Below the pieces are notes generated by a model. That model had not been told where the DNA came from. It did not search any database and was given only the letters and a program-made list of their open reading frames with translations. Positions 1 to 10,162 of a DNA stretch of 64,000 nt are shown piece after piece. Origin of the DNA: Crocinitomicaceae bacterium (lineage in GTDB: Bacteria; Bacteroidota; Bacteroidia; Flavobacteriales_D; Crocinitomicaceae). A program made the position numbers and the translations under genes. Where the stretch lies: NCBI GenBank assembly GCA_021325675.1, contig JAJTCM010000001.1, positions 558,001 through 622,000 of the forward strand, in the 5' to 3' direction. Each line of letters starts with the position of its first letter. Positions within the stretch are counted from its first letter, which is position 1.

Positions 1-97
1 TCTTTCCTGAAACTTTAAACTTTGCATCCTCTGCGCATTACTTTGTTTACTTTGCGTTCCAAAAAAATAATTAATTTTATACCAAAATAAGAAAACT
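1..97. repeat. TTTGCG-rich degenerate spacer
   Basis: The stretch before the first gene consists of loosely repeated words of the type CTTTGC / CTCTGCGC / ACTTTGCG followed by an A-run. The same words recur in other spacers of this window (around 1500, 14.2 kb, 21.2 kb, 36.2 kb). It has no coding potential. Its function is unknown; it looks like a degenerate intergenic repeat family. Confidence 0.45.
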
Positions 98-1474
98 ATG
101 AGCCTGAAATCCTTTTTCCTGGTCATTCTCCTCACGGCAGTGAAATGTACTGCCAGCTACGCTTTTGAAGCCTCCCCGAAAGATTCCACAACAAACCTCA
201 AAGACCGGACGGCTGCTTTGCTCCTCATTGAAGAAGGAAAAGAATTATACCTCGACGGTAAATTACGTGAAGCCCTGATTAAATTTAAGCTGGCCGGTAA
301 CAAAGATGTATATAACAGCCGTGTGCCTTTCTGGACGGGAATGTGTCACTACCGCCTGAAAAATTATGGTTACGCATTGCAATACGCCCAGAAAGCAAAA
401 GAAATTTCCGAGCCGGACGACCTGGACGTAAACGAATTGCTGGCATATTCTTACCATTCTTTAAATAAACTGGACTCAGCGCTGTTCCACTACGATTTTT
501 GCCTGAAAAACATGCAGAAGCAGCGGATCAAAGACCTGCGGATCGTAGAAAAGATCGCGGAGTGTAATTATGCCCTGGAACAGCAGAAAAGCGGTAAGGT
601 GAACATGCGCCGGAATTTCTCAATGGATATCAACAGTGATTTTAACGATTACGGTGCTTTGCTGGTAAACGACGGCAAAGTGTTGTATTTCACTTCTCGC
701 CGCGAGAATACCACGGGAGGTTTGAACAACCCGGACGACGAGCAGTATTTTGAAGATAATTACCGCGCCGTATGGAATGCAGAAGACGGCCGCTGGGACA
801 GCATTACCAACAACCTGGACCGTATTAACAGCGCTGGTTTTGACTGCATTTCCTGGCTGAGCCCTGATGGCTTGAAATGCATGATGACGCTCAACACAAC
901 TGCAGTTAAAGTGAAAGAGCAAACCAAAAGCTCCGATATCTGCGAAGTGAGTCTCTCCAATAAAGGTAAATGGCAGTCACCGAAAATAATTGATAATAAA
1001 AGTGTTAACTCCACTTTTTTTGATGGTTCGGCAACGTTGAGCGCTGACGGAAACACGATGTATTTTGTGACTGACCGCAAAGGCGACAAGAGCATGACGG
1101 ATATTTACGTAGTTCAGAAAGAAAACAAAAAATGGGGCACTGCGAAGCCTGTTTCCGACAGTATCAATACGGAAATGCGTGAAACAACGCCTTACATTAC
1201 GCCGGACGGAAGATACTTGTTCTTCAGCTCGGACGGACACCCGGGAATGGGAGGTTACGATATTTTTGTCTCCGAAAACATGGGAAAATACTGGTCGAAG
1301 CCGAAAAACCTCGGGATCCAGATCAACAGCGTGAACGACGAAACACATTTCCAATTGTACGAAAAGCTCGGTAAAATCCTTTTCGCCGGCTGCCGGATCG
1401 ACGGAATGAAATCCAACATGGACGTGTACGAGATCGATCTGAAAAGCATTGAGCTTCCTGTGAGCTTGAAGTGA
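98..1474 (+). CDS. Secreted TPR and PD40 (WD40-like beta-propeller) repeat protein
   Basis: A 458-residue exported protein of unknown exact role. Residues 1-23 form a signal peptide (a Lys, then a hydrophobic run ending near SYA). Residues about 40-135 look like tetratricopeptide helices. From about 185 to the end there are PD40-type blades, with hallmark strings such as LYFTSRRE, MYFVTDRKGD and LFFSSDGHPGMGGYDIF. In Bacteroidota this TPR-PD40 layout is common in periplasmic or outer-membrane proteins that usually end in an OmpA-like peptidoglycan-binding domain; that domain is absent here, as the protein stops just after the propeller. The gene stands alone, 208 bases before pyrG. The family call is firm; a specific role, such as helping a secretion or envelope complex, is only inference. 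Confidence 0.8.
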   Translation: MSLKSFFLVILLTAVKCTASYAFEASPKDSTTNLKDRTAALLLIEEGKELYLDGKLREALIKFKLAGNKDVYNSRVPFWTGMCHYRLKNYGYALQYAQKAKEISEPDDLDVNELLAYSYHSLNKLDSALFHYDFCLKNMQKQRIKDLRIVEKIAECNYALEQQKSGKVNMRRNFSMDINSDFNDYGALLVNDGKVLYFTSRRENTTGGLNNPDDEQYFEDNYRAVWNAEDGRWDSITNNLDRINSAGFDCISWLSPDGLKCMMTLNTTAVKVKEQTKSSDICEVSLSNKGKWQSPKIIDNKSVNSTFFDGSATLSADGNTMYFVTDRKGDKSMTDIYVVQKENKKWGTAKPVSDSINTEMRETTPYITPDGRYLFFSSDGHPGMGGYDIFVSENMGKYWSKPKNLGIQINSVNDETHFQLYEKLGKILFAGCRIDGMKSNMDVYEIDLKSIELPVSLK

Positions 1475-1601
1475 TTTTTAGGATTCTGCCTGTTGTAGGT
1501 ATTACGCAGGGTTCGCAAAGGTATTTATCTCTTTACCTGCTTTTGGCGCTCTTAACGGAACTTTGTGGCACTGTACGTTACCGGAAAGAGATCGTTGATA
1601 A

Positions 1602-3299
<1,698 letters not shown>

Positions 3300-3315
3300 A
3301 AAGTTAATACATAAA

Positions 3316-5178
3316 ATGGATAGAAATACCATCATTGGTTTGGGAGTTATCGGCGCTATTTTGGTGACCTTTACAATTCTGAACAAACCATCCGAAGAGG
3401 AACTGAAAAAGCAGCGTGAGCTCGAAAAGAAAGAGAAAAAAGAGCAGGCCCTCGAAAAACAAAAAGAAAAAGAAGCTGAAAAAACGGCTGTTGTTAAAAA
3501 AGCAGACGATAAAAGCACGAAAGATACAACAAGCTCTGTTGCCAAAGAAGTGAAAGCGGCGGCTCCGGCTGAAACTATCCGTTTGGAATCAGATAAGCTG
3601 ATCGTTGAGATCTCGACCAAAGGAGGAAACGTTGAAGCGGCGTACATCAAAGGCTACCAAAGCTATTTCGATTTCCGTTCAAAAAACAAAAAAGAGAAGG
3701 CTTTACAGCTGTTCTCAGCGAAAGATGCAAGCAACGAGCTGGAGTTTGAAGCCAACGGCAAAACGTACAAAACGGGCAATGAAATGTTCGAAGTCGTTAA
3801 GAAAACAAAACGCAGCGTAACGTTAGCCTGGACGCCGGAAGACGGTAAAACCCTGAAATATACGTACAAGCTTTTGCCGGGTAAATACGACCTGGATTAC
3901 AAAATCAGCCAGAAAGGCCTGGATGCAAAGAACGCGAGCTTTATCTGGAATGTTGATATGAAGCAGACGGAGCGCTTGCTGAGCGAGCAAAAACGTGTTT
4001 CTACCATTTGCTACAAATACAAAGGCGAAGATTTCAGCTACCTGAGTGAAATGGCCGATGACGAGCTGCAATACGAAAAGCCGGTCGAATGGATTGCTTA
4101 CAAACAAAGCTATTTCTCAACAATCATCCAGCCTGACGTAGCTTTCAGCAACAAGAAAGCAGAAAGTAAAATCCGCAACTTCAAGAAAGGCGACGATAAG
4201 TTCTTTTCACATATCAAGCGCTACCGCTCCAAACTGGGCGTTGATCTTTCCGGATCAGAGGCTTCTGCCGGCATGTCCTGGTATTTTGGGCCGAACGATT
4301 ATGAGATGCTGAAGTCTTATAAATCGGATTACGAAGATATTATCAACTACGGCTGGGGCTTGTTCCGCTGGATCAATATTTACGCGATTCAGCCGATCTT
4401 CAACGTATTGGCTTCCACAGGGATGGGCCTTGGATTGGTTGTTCTTTTGCTGACGCTCGTTATTAAGCTGTTCCTGACACCGATCCAGTGGAAAATGTAC
4501 GTTTCTTCTGCCAAAATGCGGATCCTGAAACCTGAGATCGACGACCTGAATAAAAAATACCCGAACAAGGAAGACGCGATGAAAAAGCAGATGGAGATGA
4601 TGACCCTGTACCGTGAGAGCGGCGCTTCGCCTTTGGCGGGTTGTATCCCGATGCTGATCCAGATGCCTATTTTGCTGGCAGTATTCCGCTTCTTCCCGGC
4701 TTCATTTGAGCTGCGTCAAAAACCATTCCTCTGGGCGGAAGACCTTTCTTCTTATGATTCCGTATATGACTTCGGTTTCTATGTGCCGCTTTACGGTGAC
4801 CACATTTCCTTATTTACTTTATTGATGGCGGTTACAACCCTGGCTTACACCTGGTTGAACAGTGGTCAGATGCAGCAGCAGCAACAGCCGGGCATGCCGA
4901 ATATGAAAGTGTTGATGTACATCTTCCCGTTCATGATGATTTTCTTCTTCAATAATTATTCTTCCGGTTTGAGCTATTACTACTTCATCTCGACGTTGAT
5001 TTCCATCCTGATTATGCTGGCGATCAAATACTTCTTTGTAGATGAAGAAAAGCTCCGTGCAAAAATGGCTGCGAAAAAAGCCAATGCTGCCAACGGAGCG
5101 GGGAAGAAAAAATCAAAGTTCCAGGAGCGTTTGGAGCAAGCTCAAAAAGCGCAGCAGGAAAAGAGAGGTAAAAGATAA
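3316..5178 (+). CDS. yidC: Membrane protein insertase YidC
   Basis: Inserts and folds inner-membrane proteins, alone or with the Sec translocon. At 620 residues it has the Gram-negative layout: an N-terminal transmembrane anchor (about 5-22), a long lysine- and glutamate-rich linker (about 28-80), a large periplasmic P1 domain to about 340, then the conserved five-helix core beginning near the WINIYAIQPIF stretch. The hallmark ESGASPLAGCIPMLIQMPI is present. The C-terminal tail is strongly basic (KKKSKFQERLEQ...KRGKR), as expected for ribosome contact. A perfect terminator follows immediately, which makes this the last gene of the pyrG-yidC unit. Confidence 0.97.
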   Translation: MDRNTIIGLGVIGAILVTFTILNKPSEEELKKQRELEKKEKKEQALEKQKEKEAEKTAVVKKADDKSTKDTTSSVAKEVKAAAPAETIRLESDKLIVEISTKGGNVEAAYIKGYQSYFDFRSKNKKEKALQLFSAKDASNELEFEANGKTYKTGNEMFEVVKKTKRSVTLAWTPEDGKTLKYTYKLLPGKYDLDYKISQKGLDAKNASFIWNVDMKQTERLLSEQKRVSTICYKYKGEDFSYLSEMADDELQYEKPVEWIAYKQSYFSTIIQPDVAFSNKKAESKIRNFKKGDDKFFSHIKRYRSKLGVDLSGSEASAGMSWYFGPNDYEMLKSYKSDYEDIINYGWGLFRWINIYAIQPIFNVLASTGMGLGLVVLLLTLVIKLFLTPIQWKMYVSSAKMRILKPEIDDLNKKYPNKEDAMKKQMEMMTLYRESGASPLAGCIPMLIQMPILLAVFRFFPASFELRQKPFLWAEDLSSYDSVYDFGFYVPLYGDHISLFTLLMAVTTLAYTWLNSGQMQQQQQPGMPNMKVLMYIFPFMMIFFFNNYSSGLSYYYFISTLISILIMLAIKYFFVDEEKLRAKMAAKKANAANGAGKKKSKFQERLEQAQKAQQEKRGKR

Positions 5179-5199
5179 TTTTCTTACAATGATATAGAG

Positions 5200-5231
5200 A
5201 AGAGGGTGGCAGGTTTGTCATCCTCTTTTTT
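5200..5231 (+). terminator. Rho-independent terminator after yidC
   Basis: AAGAGGGTG (5200-5208) pairs with CATCCTCTT (5219-5227) with one G-U wobble and a 10-base loop, and runs into a T tract. It lies 21 bases after the yidC stop. Confidence 0.75.
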
Positions 5232-5468
5232 GTAGCCAACAAGTCGCCAGGACACTGCGCCTATGCTGATCTTGCTCTGCCGAAGCTTTGCAAGGGCGAA
5301 GAGCTTCAGCGTGAGCATGAGGGTACACGAAGTAGTTGTATGGGATGCAATCCTTTGTAAAGATTGATATAGATGTACTGTTTTGGCTTGTGATTTTGAG
5401 AAAAACCATGCCGAAATAACTTTTAGGAGTAAGTCTCGAGTCTTGTCTTCGGCCTGATGTCTATTTCT

Positions 5469-7040
5469 CTAAGCAAACATCACCTTCGCCAGTTTCTCAT
5501 CGCGCCTGTAAATGTCCCGCATAAAGATCAGCTTGTTTCCCGGGCCGCTCACTACGGAACGGTACACGACATAAATCGGGATACGTTTCCGGAGTTGGAT
5601 CGGATGGTGACTTTTGCGTGAAAGAATGGAGTCCAGGCTGTCCGGGATCGTTTTGTTTTCGTCCTTAGTCAGGATGAGCTTGGCAAGATCGATCGGTTTT
5701 TCGCAGCGCATGCATCCGTGCGAATAGGAGCGCACAACCGTGTTGAACAGGCTCTTTTGCGGTGTGTCGTGGAAATATACCCCGTATTTATTGTTAAAGT
5801 CAAATTTAATGATTCCCAGTGAATTATGTGATCCGGGTTGTTGTATTACTTTATATGGGAAAGTGTTTTTCCGGATGCCGTCCCAGTTGACGGAAAGCGG
5901 ATCGATTTCTTCCCCGTTTTTATAAATTTTCATGTGGTTACGCGCAAAGTAATTCGGGTTTCGCTTGGCGTCAGGCAGTATTTCCTTGCTTGTAATCGAG
6001 AAGGGAACGCTCCAGTAAGGGTAGGTGATAATCGTCCGCAGCTGTGCTTCAAACTCTGGGGTTTGGGTGTCGAATTTTCCGACGATAAGGCGGTTGACAC
6101 TTTTGAGTGTATCATCAGCAAAAAAACGCAGGGTGTACTCCGGGATATTGACCTCGATGTAGCGCTTCGACTCAGGGCTTCGCCAGCGTAAACGTTCCAG
6201 GGCAATGGCAGCGCGGCGGCATTTCTCCGTAAGTGTCTCATTCAGGGCGTCAACGGTAGTTTGGCCGATCACAGCATCGTCTTTTAAGCCGTTGTCAAGC
6301 TGGAACTGTCGGAGAGAGTTGTCAAAAGAAGTGCTATCTGTTTGTTTTTCTGTTAAATAACCTTTGAGCTGTAATGACTTTTTCGCAAGATTCAACGATT
6401 GAACAGAATCTTTTTTAAAGAGCGGCACTTTGAGGTTTTTGTCCCTTCCCAAATCCTTTTTCCAGGCATAATCAAACAAAGCAACCGCTAGTTTTTGATA
6501 AACGGTGTCACGTGGGCCCCAGCCAATGATTTCTTTCGCTAAACCTTCCTGTGTATTTGATTTGAAGCTGGCTTTCTCTTTAAAATTACTGCTTTTCGGG
6601 TAAGAAAATGGCTTTAGCTTCTGGCGCGTGCTGTCAAGAATTCCGTATTTCAGGTCTTGGCTTAAAGTTGCCAATGAATGTGTGATCTGTATTTCCTTAA
6701 TTACCAGGTGGGTTGATTTCTTTTTAGATAATTTTACGCGCTGGTCTGGGATACCTAAAGCCAGTGGCTCCTGCAGGATCTTGTAGAGATTGGCGCCGGT
6801 TTTAGTGAAATTTTTCTTGTCGGTCCAAAGGCTTTTGTGCTTGCGTTTGCCATAAAATTCCTTCAGGAAAGCGATTGATTCTTCCGGGAGCTCCAGGATG
6901 GCATTGTTTTCATCTTTAAGCGCCCAGGCAATTTTTTTACTGACCGGAACCTTGCGGTCCAGGAAAGCCGTTTCGACCTTTTTTTCGCTGCAGGATAGGA
7001 AAGTAAATAAAACGGATAAGTATAGCAGATAAAGCTTCAT
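5469..7040 (-). CDS. L,D-transpeptidase (YkuD family) lipoprotein with peptidoglycan-binding domain
   Basis: A cell-wall cross-linking or anchoring enzyme of 523 residues, probably lipid-anchored and facing the periplasm. The N-terminus is a lipoprotein signal with the lipobox FLSC (Cys at about 17). A peptidoglycan-binding helix bundle lies at about 240-275 (FQLDNGLKDDAVIGQTTVDALN-like region). The YkuD catalytic domain spans about 292-455 and contains the signature SHGCMRC, with Cys443 as the nucleophile. The architecture matches the large WcfX/YcbB-like L,D-transpeptidases. It is transcribed toward yidC and divergently from the rhomboid gene, with only 56 bases between the two starts. The substrate bond (3-3 cross-link or lipoprotein attachment) cannot be read from sequence. 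Confidence 0.92.
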   Translation of the reverse strand: MKLYLLYLSVLFTFLSCSEKKVETAFLDRKVPVSKKIAWALKDENNAILELPEESIAFLKEFYGKRKHKSLWTDKKNFTKTGANLYKILQEPLALGIPDQRVKLSKKKSTHLVIKEIQITHSLATLSQDLKYGILDSTRQKLKPFSYPKSSNFKEKASFKSNTQEGLAKEIIGWGPRDTVYQKLAVALFDYAWKKDLGRDKNLKVPLFKKDSVQSLNLAKKSLQLKGYLTEKQTDSTSFDNSLRQFQLDNGLKDDAVIGQTTVDALNETLTEKCRRAAIALERLRWRSPESKRYIEVNIPEYTLRFFADDTLKSVNRLIVGKFDTQTPEFEAQLRTIITYPYWSVPFSITSKEILPDAKRNPNYFARNHMKIYKNGEEIDPLSVNWDGIRKNTFPYKVIQQPGSHNSLGIIKFDFNNKYGVYFHDTPQKSLFNTVVRSYSHGCMRCEKPIDLAKLILTKDENKTIPDSLDSILSRKSHHPIQLRKRIPIYVVYRSVVSGPGNKLIFMRDIYRRDEKLAKVMFA

Positions 7041-7057
7041 CGTTTCGAATGAATGAT

Positions 7058-7065
7058 TATTTTTG
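7058..7065 (+). promoter_or_regulatory. TAnnTTTG-type -7 element for the rhomboid operon
   Basis: TATTTTTG in the 56-base divergent spacer, 31 bases before the rhomboid ATG. No good -33 partner is visible. Confidence 0.4.
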
Positions 7066-7096
7066 TAAAGTTATAATTTCTGACGAATAAACGTAC

Positions 7097-7720
7097 ATGT
7101 CTCTGAGTATTACATTGATTATCATTATTGCTACTGTGCTGGTTTCCCTGCAAGGATTTAACAACCAGGAATTTATGTACAAGCTGGCATTTTCCCCTTA
7201 TGATGTCAAGCATCATGGCAGGCAGTATAAATTTATAACACACCTGTTTGTGCATGCGGATTGGGGGCACCTGATCTTCAACATGATCTCTTTTTACATG
7301 TTTGGCGAAATGATGGAAAGCCAGCTGGTGCTGGAATATGGCCTGGTAACCGGGAAGCTGCATTTTGTGCTGATTTACTTCCTGGGGGGATTTTTCGCAA
7401 CAATCTGGCCGATGGCTCGCAATCACGATAACCCGGCGTATGTGTCCCTGGGCGCTTCCGGAGCGGTCTCTTCACTTATTTTTGCAGCTATTCTCTGGTA
7501 TCCAACGATGCAGCTTGGCTTGATCTTTATCCCCGGAATTATGATTCCTGCCTATATATTCGGGCCCTTGTACCTGGCCTTCGAATTCTGGGCTTTTAAG
7601 CGCGGAAAAACAAATATTGCCCATGATGCGCATATTGGTGGTGCAATTTTTGGCATTATTTACATATTAATTATTAATATTGAAAAAGGAAAAGAACTAA
7701 TCTCCTTAATATTCGGATAA
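7097..7720 (+). CDS. Rhomboid family intramembrane serine protease
   Basis: A 207-residue polytopic membrane protein with the rhomboid core. GHLIFNM in the second helix gives His58 and Asn62. The catalytic serine is Ser121 in GASG and the catalytic histidine is His179 in AHIGG, so the Ser-His dyad is intact. Rhomboids cut single transmembrane helices within the bilayer; the substrates here are unknown. It starts 56 bases from the divergent L,D-transpeptidase and ends one base before the aminotransferase gene, so it heads a three-gene run. It is one of three rhomboids in the window; the other two are tandem at 51.5-53.2 kb. Confidence 0.92.
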   Translation: MSLSITLIIIIATVLVSLQGFNNQEFMYKLAFSPYDVKHHGRQYKFITHLFVHADWGHLIFNMISFYMFGEMMESQLVLEYGLVTGKLHFVLIYFLGGFFATIWPMARNHDNPAYVSLGASGAVSSLIFAAILWYPTMQLGLIFIPGIMIPAYIFGPLYLAFEFWAFKRGKTNIAHDAHIGGAIFGIIYILIINIEKGKELISLIFG

Positions 7721-7721
7721 C

Positions 7722-8573
7722 ATGTCGGTGATTTATGTTAATAACAACGGGGAAGTGCTCCCGAATGAAGGTGCCACCATTGCAGCAGGAAACCGTTCGT
7801 ACCTTTACGGTGACGGGATTTTTGAGAGCATCCGGATTGTCAACGGAAAGGCGATCAACATCAACAACCATTATAAGCGTTTGACGGAAGGGGCAAAGGT
7901 CTTGAAAATGAGACTGCCGTCTTTTTATTCTGCTGAATTTTTTCAAAGCCGGATCCAGGAGCTGATTGACAAGTCTGATATCCCGGAAGGAGGGAAGTGC
8001 AAGATATCTATTGACCGGGCTTCCGGCGGGACTTATTTTCCTGAAACGAACGAGGTGACTTATTTCATCGAGGTTTACCCGTACCACTCGAATTTATTTG
8101 AGCTCAATTCAAAAGGACTGGAAATCGATATTTACACCGACCTGAAAAAGCAGAAGAACTTTCTTTCCAATTATAAAACCAAAAACGGCATCATGTACGT
8201 GATGGCTGCTATAAACGCGAAGGAGAAAAACCTGGATGACTTGCTGATCACGAACGATCGGGGCGGGATCCTCGAAAGTACGAATTCCAACCTGTTCATT
8301 GTGAGCAACGGCGTGCTTTACACTCCGGGACTGGACGAAGGCTGCCTGGCCGGAACGATGCGGATGCAGGTAATCAACCTCGCGATCCAGCACGGGATTA
8401 AAGTCTACGAATGCAGTATTTTGCCGCAAAACATCCTGGCTGCTGATGAAATTTTCCTCACAAACGCCATTCGCGGGATCCAGTGGGTTGGAGGTTATCG
8501 CACCAAGCGTTATTTCAATACGACGGCCCGCAAAATACAATCTTTCCTGAATGATTACTGGGAGAATTTTTAA
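7722..8573 (+). CDS. Class IV PLP-dependent aminotransferase (PabC / branched-chain / D-amino acid type)
   Basis: A fold-type IV PLP enzyme of 283 residues. It has the N-terminal SYLYGDGIFESIR motif (about 26-38), a candidate PLP lysine Lys152 in NYKTKNG, and the downstream cofactor region LESTNSNLFIV and LAGTMR. The family includes aminodeoxychorismate lyase (PabC), branched-chain aminotransferase and D-alanine aminotransferase. Sequence alone does not separate these, though the size and single-copy context fit a PabC-like lyase of folate synthesis. It begins one base after the rhomboid stop and is followed after 24 bases by the histidine kinase. Confidence 0.85.
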   Translation: MSVIYVNNNGEVLPNEGATIAAGNRSYLYGDGIFESIRIVNGKAININNHYKRLTEGAKVLKMRLPSFYSAEFFQSRIQELIDKSDIPEGGKCKISIDRASGGTYFPETNEVTYFIEVYPYHSNLFELNSKGLEIDIYTDLKKQKNFLSNYKTKNGIMYVMAAINAKEKNLDDLLITNDRGGILESTNSNLFIVSNGVLYTPGLDEGCLAGTMRMQVINLAIQHGIKVYECSILPQNILAADEIFLTNAIRGIQWVGGYRTKRYFNTTARKIQSFLNDYWENF

Positions 8574-8597
8574 ATAAAACTGCTTATACACTGAATA

Positions 8598-10136
8598 GTG
8601 AAATTTTTAGGTTGCTTACTCTTTTGCCTGTTCACGCTGTCTCTCCTGGCTCAGAAAATCCATTTTACGGAAGAGGAGAAAGCCTGGATGAAGCAAAATC
8701 CCGTCGTTTATTTTGGCTATGACCCCAACTGGCCGCCCTATGAAATTTATTCCAAAGGCAAGTACAGCGGAATGTGCGCCGATTTTTTAGAGAAGATTTC
8801 AGAAAAAACCAATATCCGTTTTGTTCCCCGTAAAAACATGACCTGGGAGAAAACGTTTCACCAGCTTATGCAAGACAGCCTGATGATGGCGCCGGCAGTA
8901 GGGATTACACCGGACAGGCTCAAAACGCTCGTTTATTCCGAGATTTATATCAAGCTTCCCACGGTAATCGCTACGAACCGGGAAAACAAGCATTTTAAAT
9001 CCCTGAAAGATTTAAATTACAAGAAAGTTTCCATCCCGAAAAATTACCTCCAGGAAGAAATCCTGAAACGCCACCATCCAGATATCAGGCTTGTCCTGCG
9101 GAATAATTTCGCGGAATGTTTGCAGGATGTTTCTTCCGGTGAAAGTGTGGCTACAGTGGGAAGCCTGGGTTCGATCTCTTATTTCATGAAGGAGAACGCC
9201 TTTTCCAACCTGATTATTTCCGGTCACACGAATTTACAGACGAGGGGAGTGGCTTTTGCTTTTCCAAAAAGCAAGAAAATCCTGCGGGATATCGTGGACA
9301 AGGCTTTAAAAAGTATCTCTGAGGACGAGCGCGGTAAAATTTATTCCAAGTGGGTGACAATCAATATGCAGAAGGAATACAATTACAACCAAATCTGGAA
9401 GTATGTTGTCCTCGTGACGGTTATCCTGACGATTGTACTGGTGCTCTTTTATCTTTGGAATAAATCCCTTCGCAAGCAGATTTTTCTTCGCAAGCACATT
9501 GAAGCTGAGCTTTCACATACGCTGGAGCAGGTAAATAAGCAGAATAACGATAAGACGGTGCTTTTGCAGGAAATTCATCACCGGGTAAAAAATAACCTGC
9601 AGATCATCATTAGCTTGCTGAGGCTTCAGGCCAATTCCCACACGAACAGCGATGTGCAGGATGCGATTTACGAAGCAATCGAACGGGTGAATTCCATTTC
9701 CCTGGTGCATGAGCATTTATACAAAAACCCCAACCTGGGTGAAATAGATTTGTCCGGGTATATCAGGGATCTGGGTGAAGAGCTGAAGCGTGTCTTTATC
9801 AAGGATTTTGATGTGGAAATCCGGGTGGAGACAAACGATACCCAATTGAATATCAAGGTAATCATTCCGCTGGCCTTGATTTTAAATGAGCTAATTACTA
9901 ATAGCTTAAAATATGCTTTCAGAAATACACGCAGCGGGCAGATTTCCATCAGGCTGTTCGTGAAAGACGATATCCTGCATTTTCATTATGCTGACAACGG
10001 TGAATGGTTCCACAACGACTATTCACGGAATTTCGGGACTTACCTGCTGGATATTTTCACCGAACAATTGAACGGTGAATATGAAAAGCTACCGGAAGAA
10101 TTCGCTTCGTACCGCTTTGTGTTTAAGGATTTTTAG
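8598..10136 (+). CDS. Sensor histidine kinase with periplasmic solute-binding (SBP_bac_3) input domain
   Basis: A 512-residue membrane sensor kinase. It starts at GTG, which is needed to include the signal peptide (residues 1-18, ending LLAQ). Residues about 20-255 resemble family 3 solute-binding proteins (FGYDPNWPPYEIY, then GMCADFLEKISEKTNI), implying periplasmic detection of an amino-acid-like ligand. One transmembrane helix follows at about 263-285. A HisKA_2 dimerisation domain has EIHHRVKNNLQ with phospho-acceptor candidate His328, and an HATPase region has NELITNSLKYAF and a DNGEW box. No response regulator gene lies alongside, so its partner is elsewhere. It is last in the rhomboid-aminotransferase-kinase run and converges on the NDH-2 gene. 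Confidence 0.9.
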   Translation: MKFLGCLLFCLFTLSLLAQKIHFTEEEKAWMKQNPVVYFGYDPNWPPYEIYSKGKYSGMCADFLEKISEKTNIRFVPRKNMTWEKTFHQLMQDSLMMAPAVGITPDRLKTLVYSEIYIKLPTVIATNRENKHFKSLKDLNYKKVSIPKNYLQEEILKRHHPDIRLVLRNNFAECLQDVSSGESVATVGSLGSISYFMKENAFSNLIISGHTNLQTRGVAFAFPKSKKILRDIVDKALKSISEDERGKIYSKWVTINMQKEYNYNQIWKYVVLVTVILTIVLVLFYLWNKSLRKQIFLRKHIEAELSHTLEQVNKQNNDKTVLLQEIHHRVKNNLQIIISLLRLQANSHTNSDVQDAIYEAIERVNSISLVHEHLYKNPNLGEIDLSGYIRDLGEELKRVFIKDFDVEIRVETNDTQLNIKVIIPLALILNELITNSLKYAFRNTRSGQISIRLFVKDDILHFHYADNGEWFHNDYSRNFGTYLLDIFTEQLNGEYEKLPEEFASYRFVFKDF

Positions 10137-10162
10137 CCATTTCAGGGCTTGGCCCGCTTACA

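Noticed and set aside
5232-5468. A gene between the yidC terminator and the L,D-transpeptidase
   Set aside because: The only frame (minus, about 63 codons) has no family features and begins in a repeat-like text with AAGCTTTGCAAGGGCGAAG. I treat this as non-coding.
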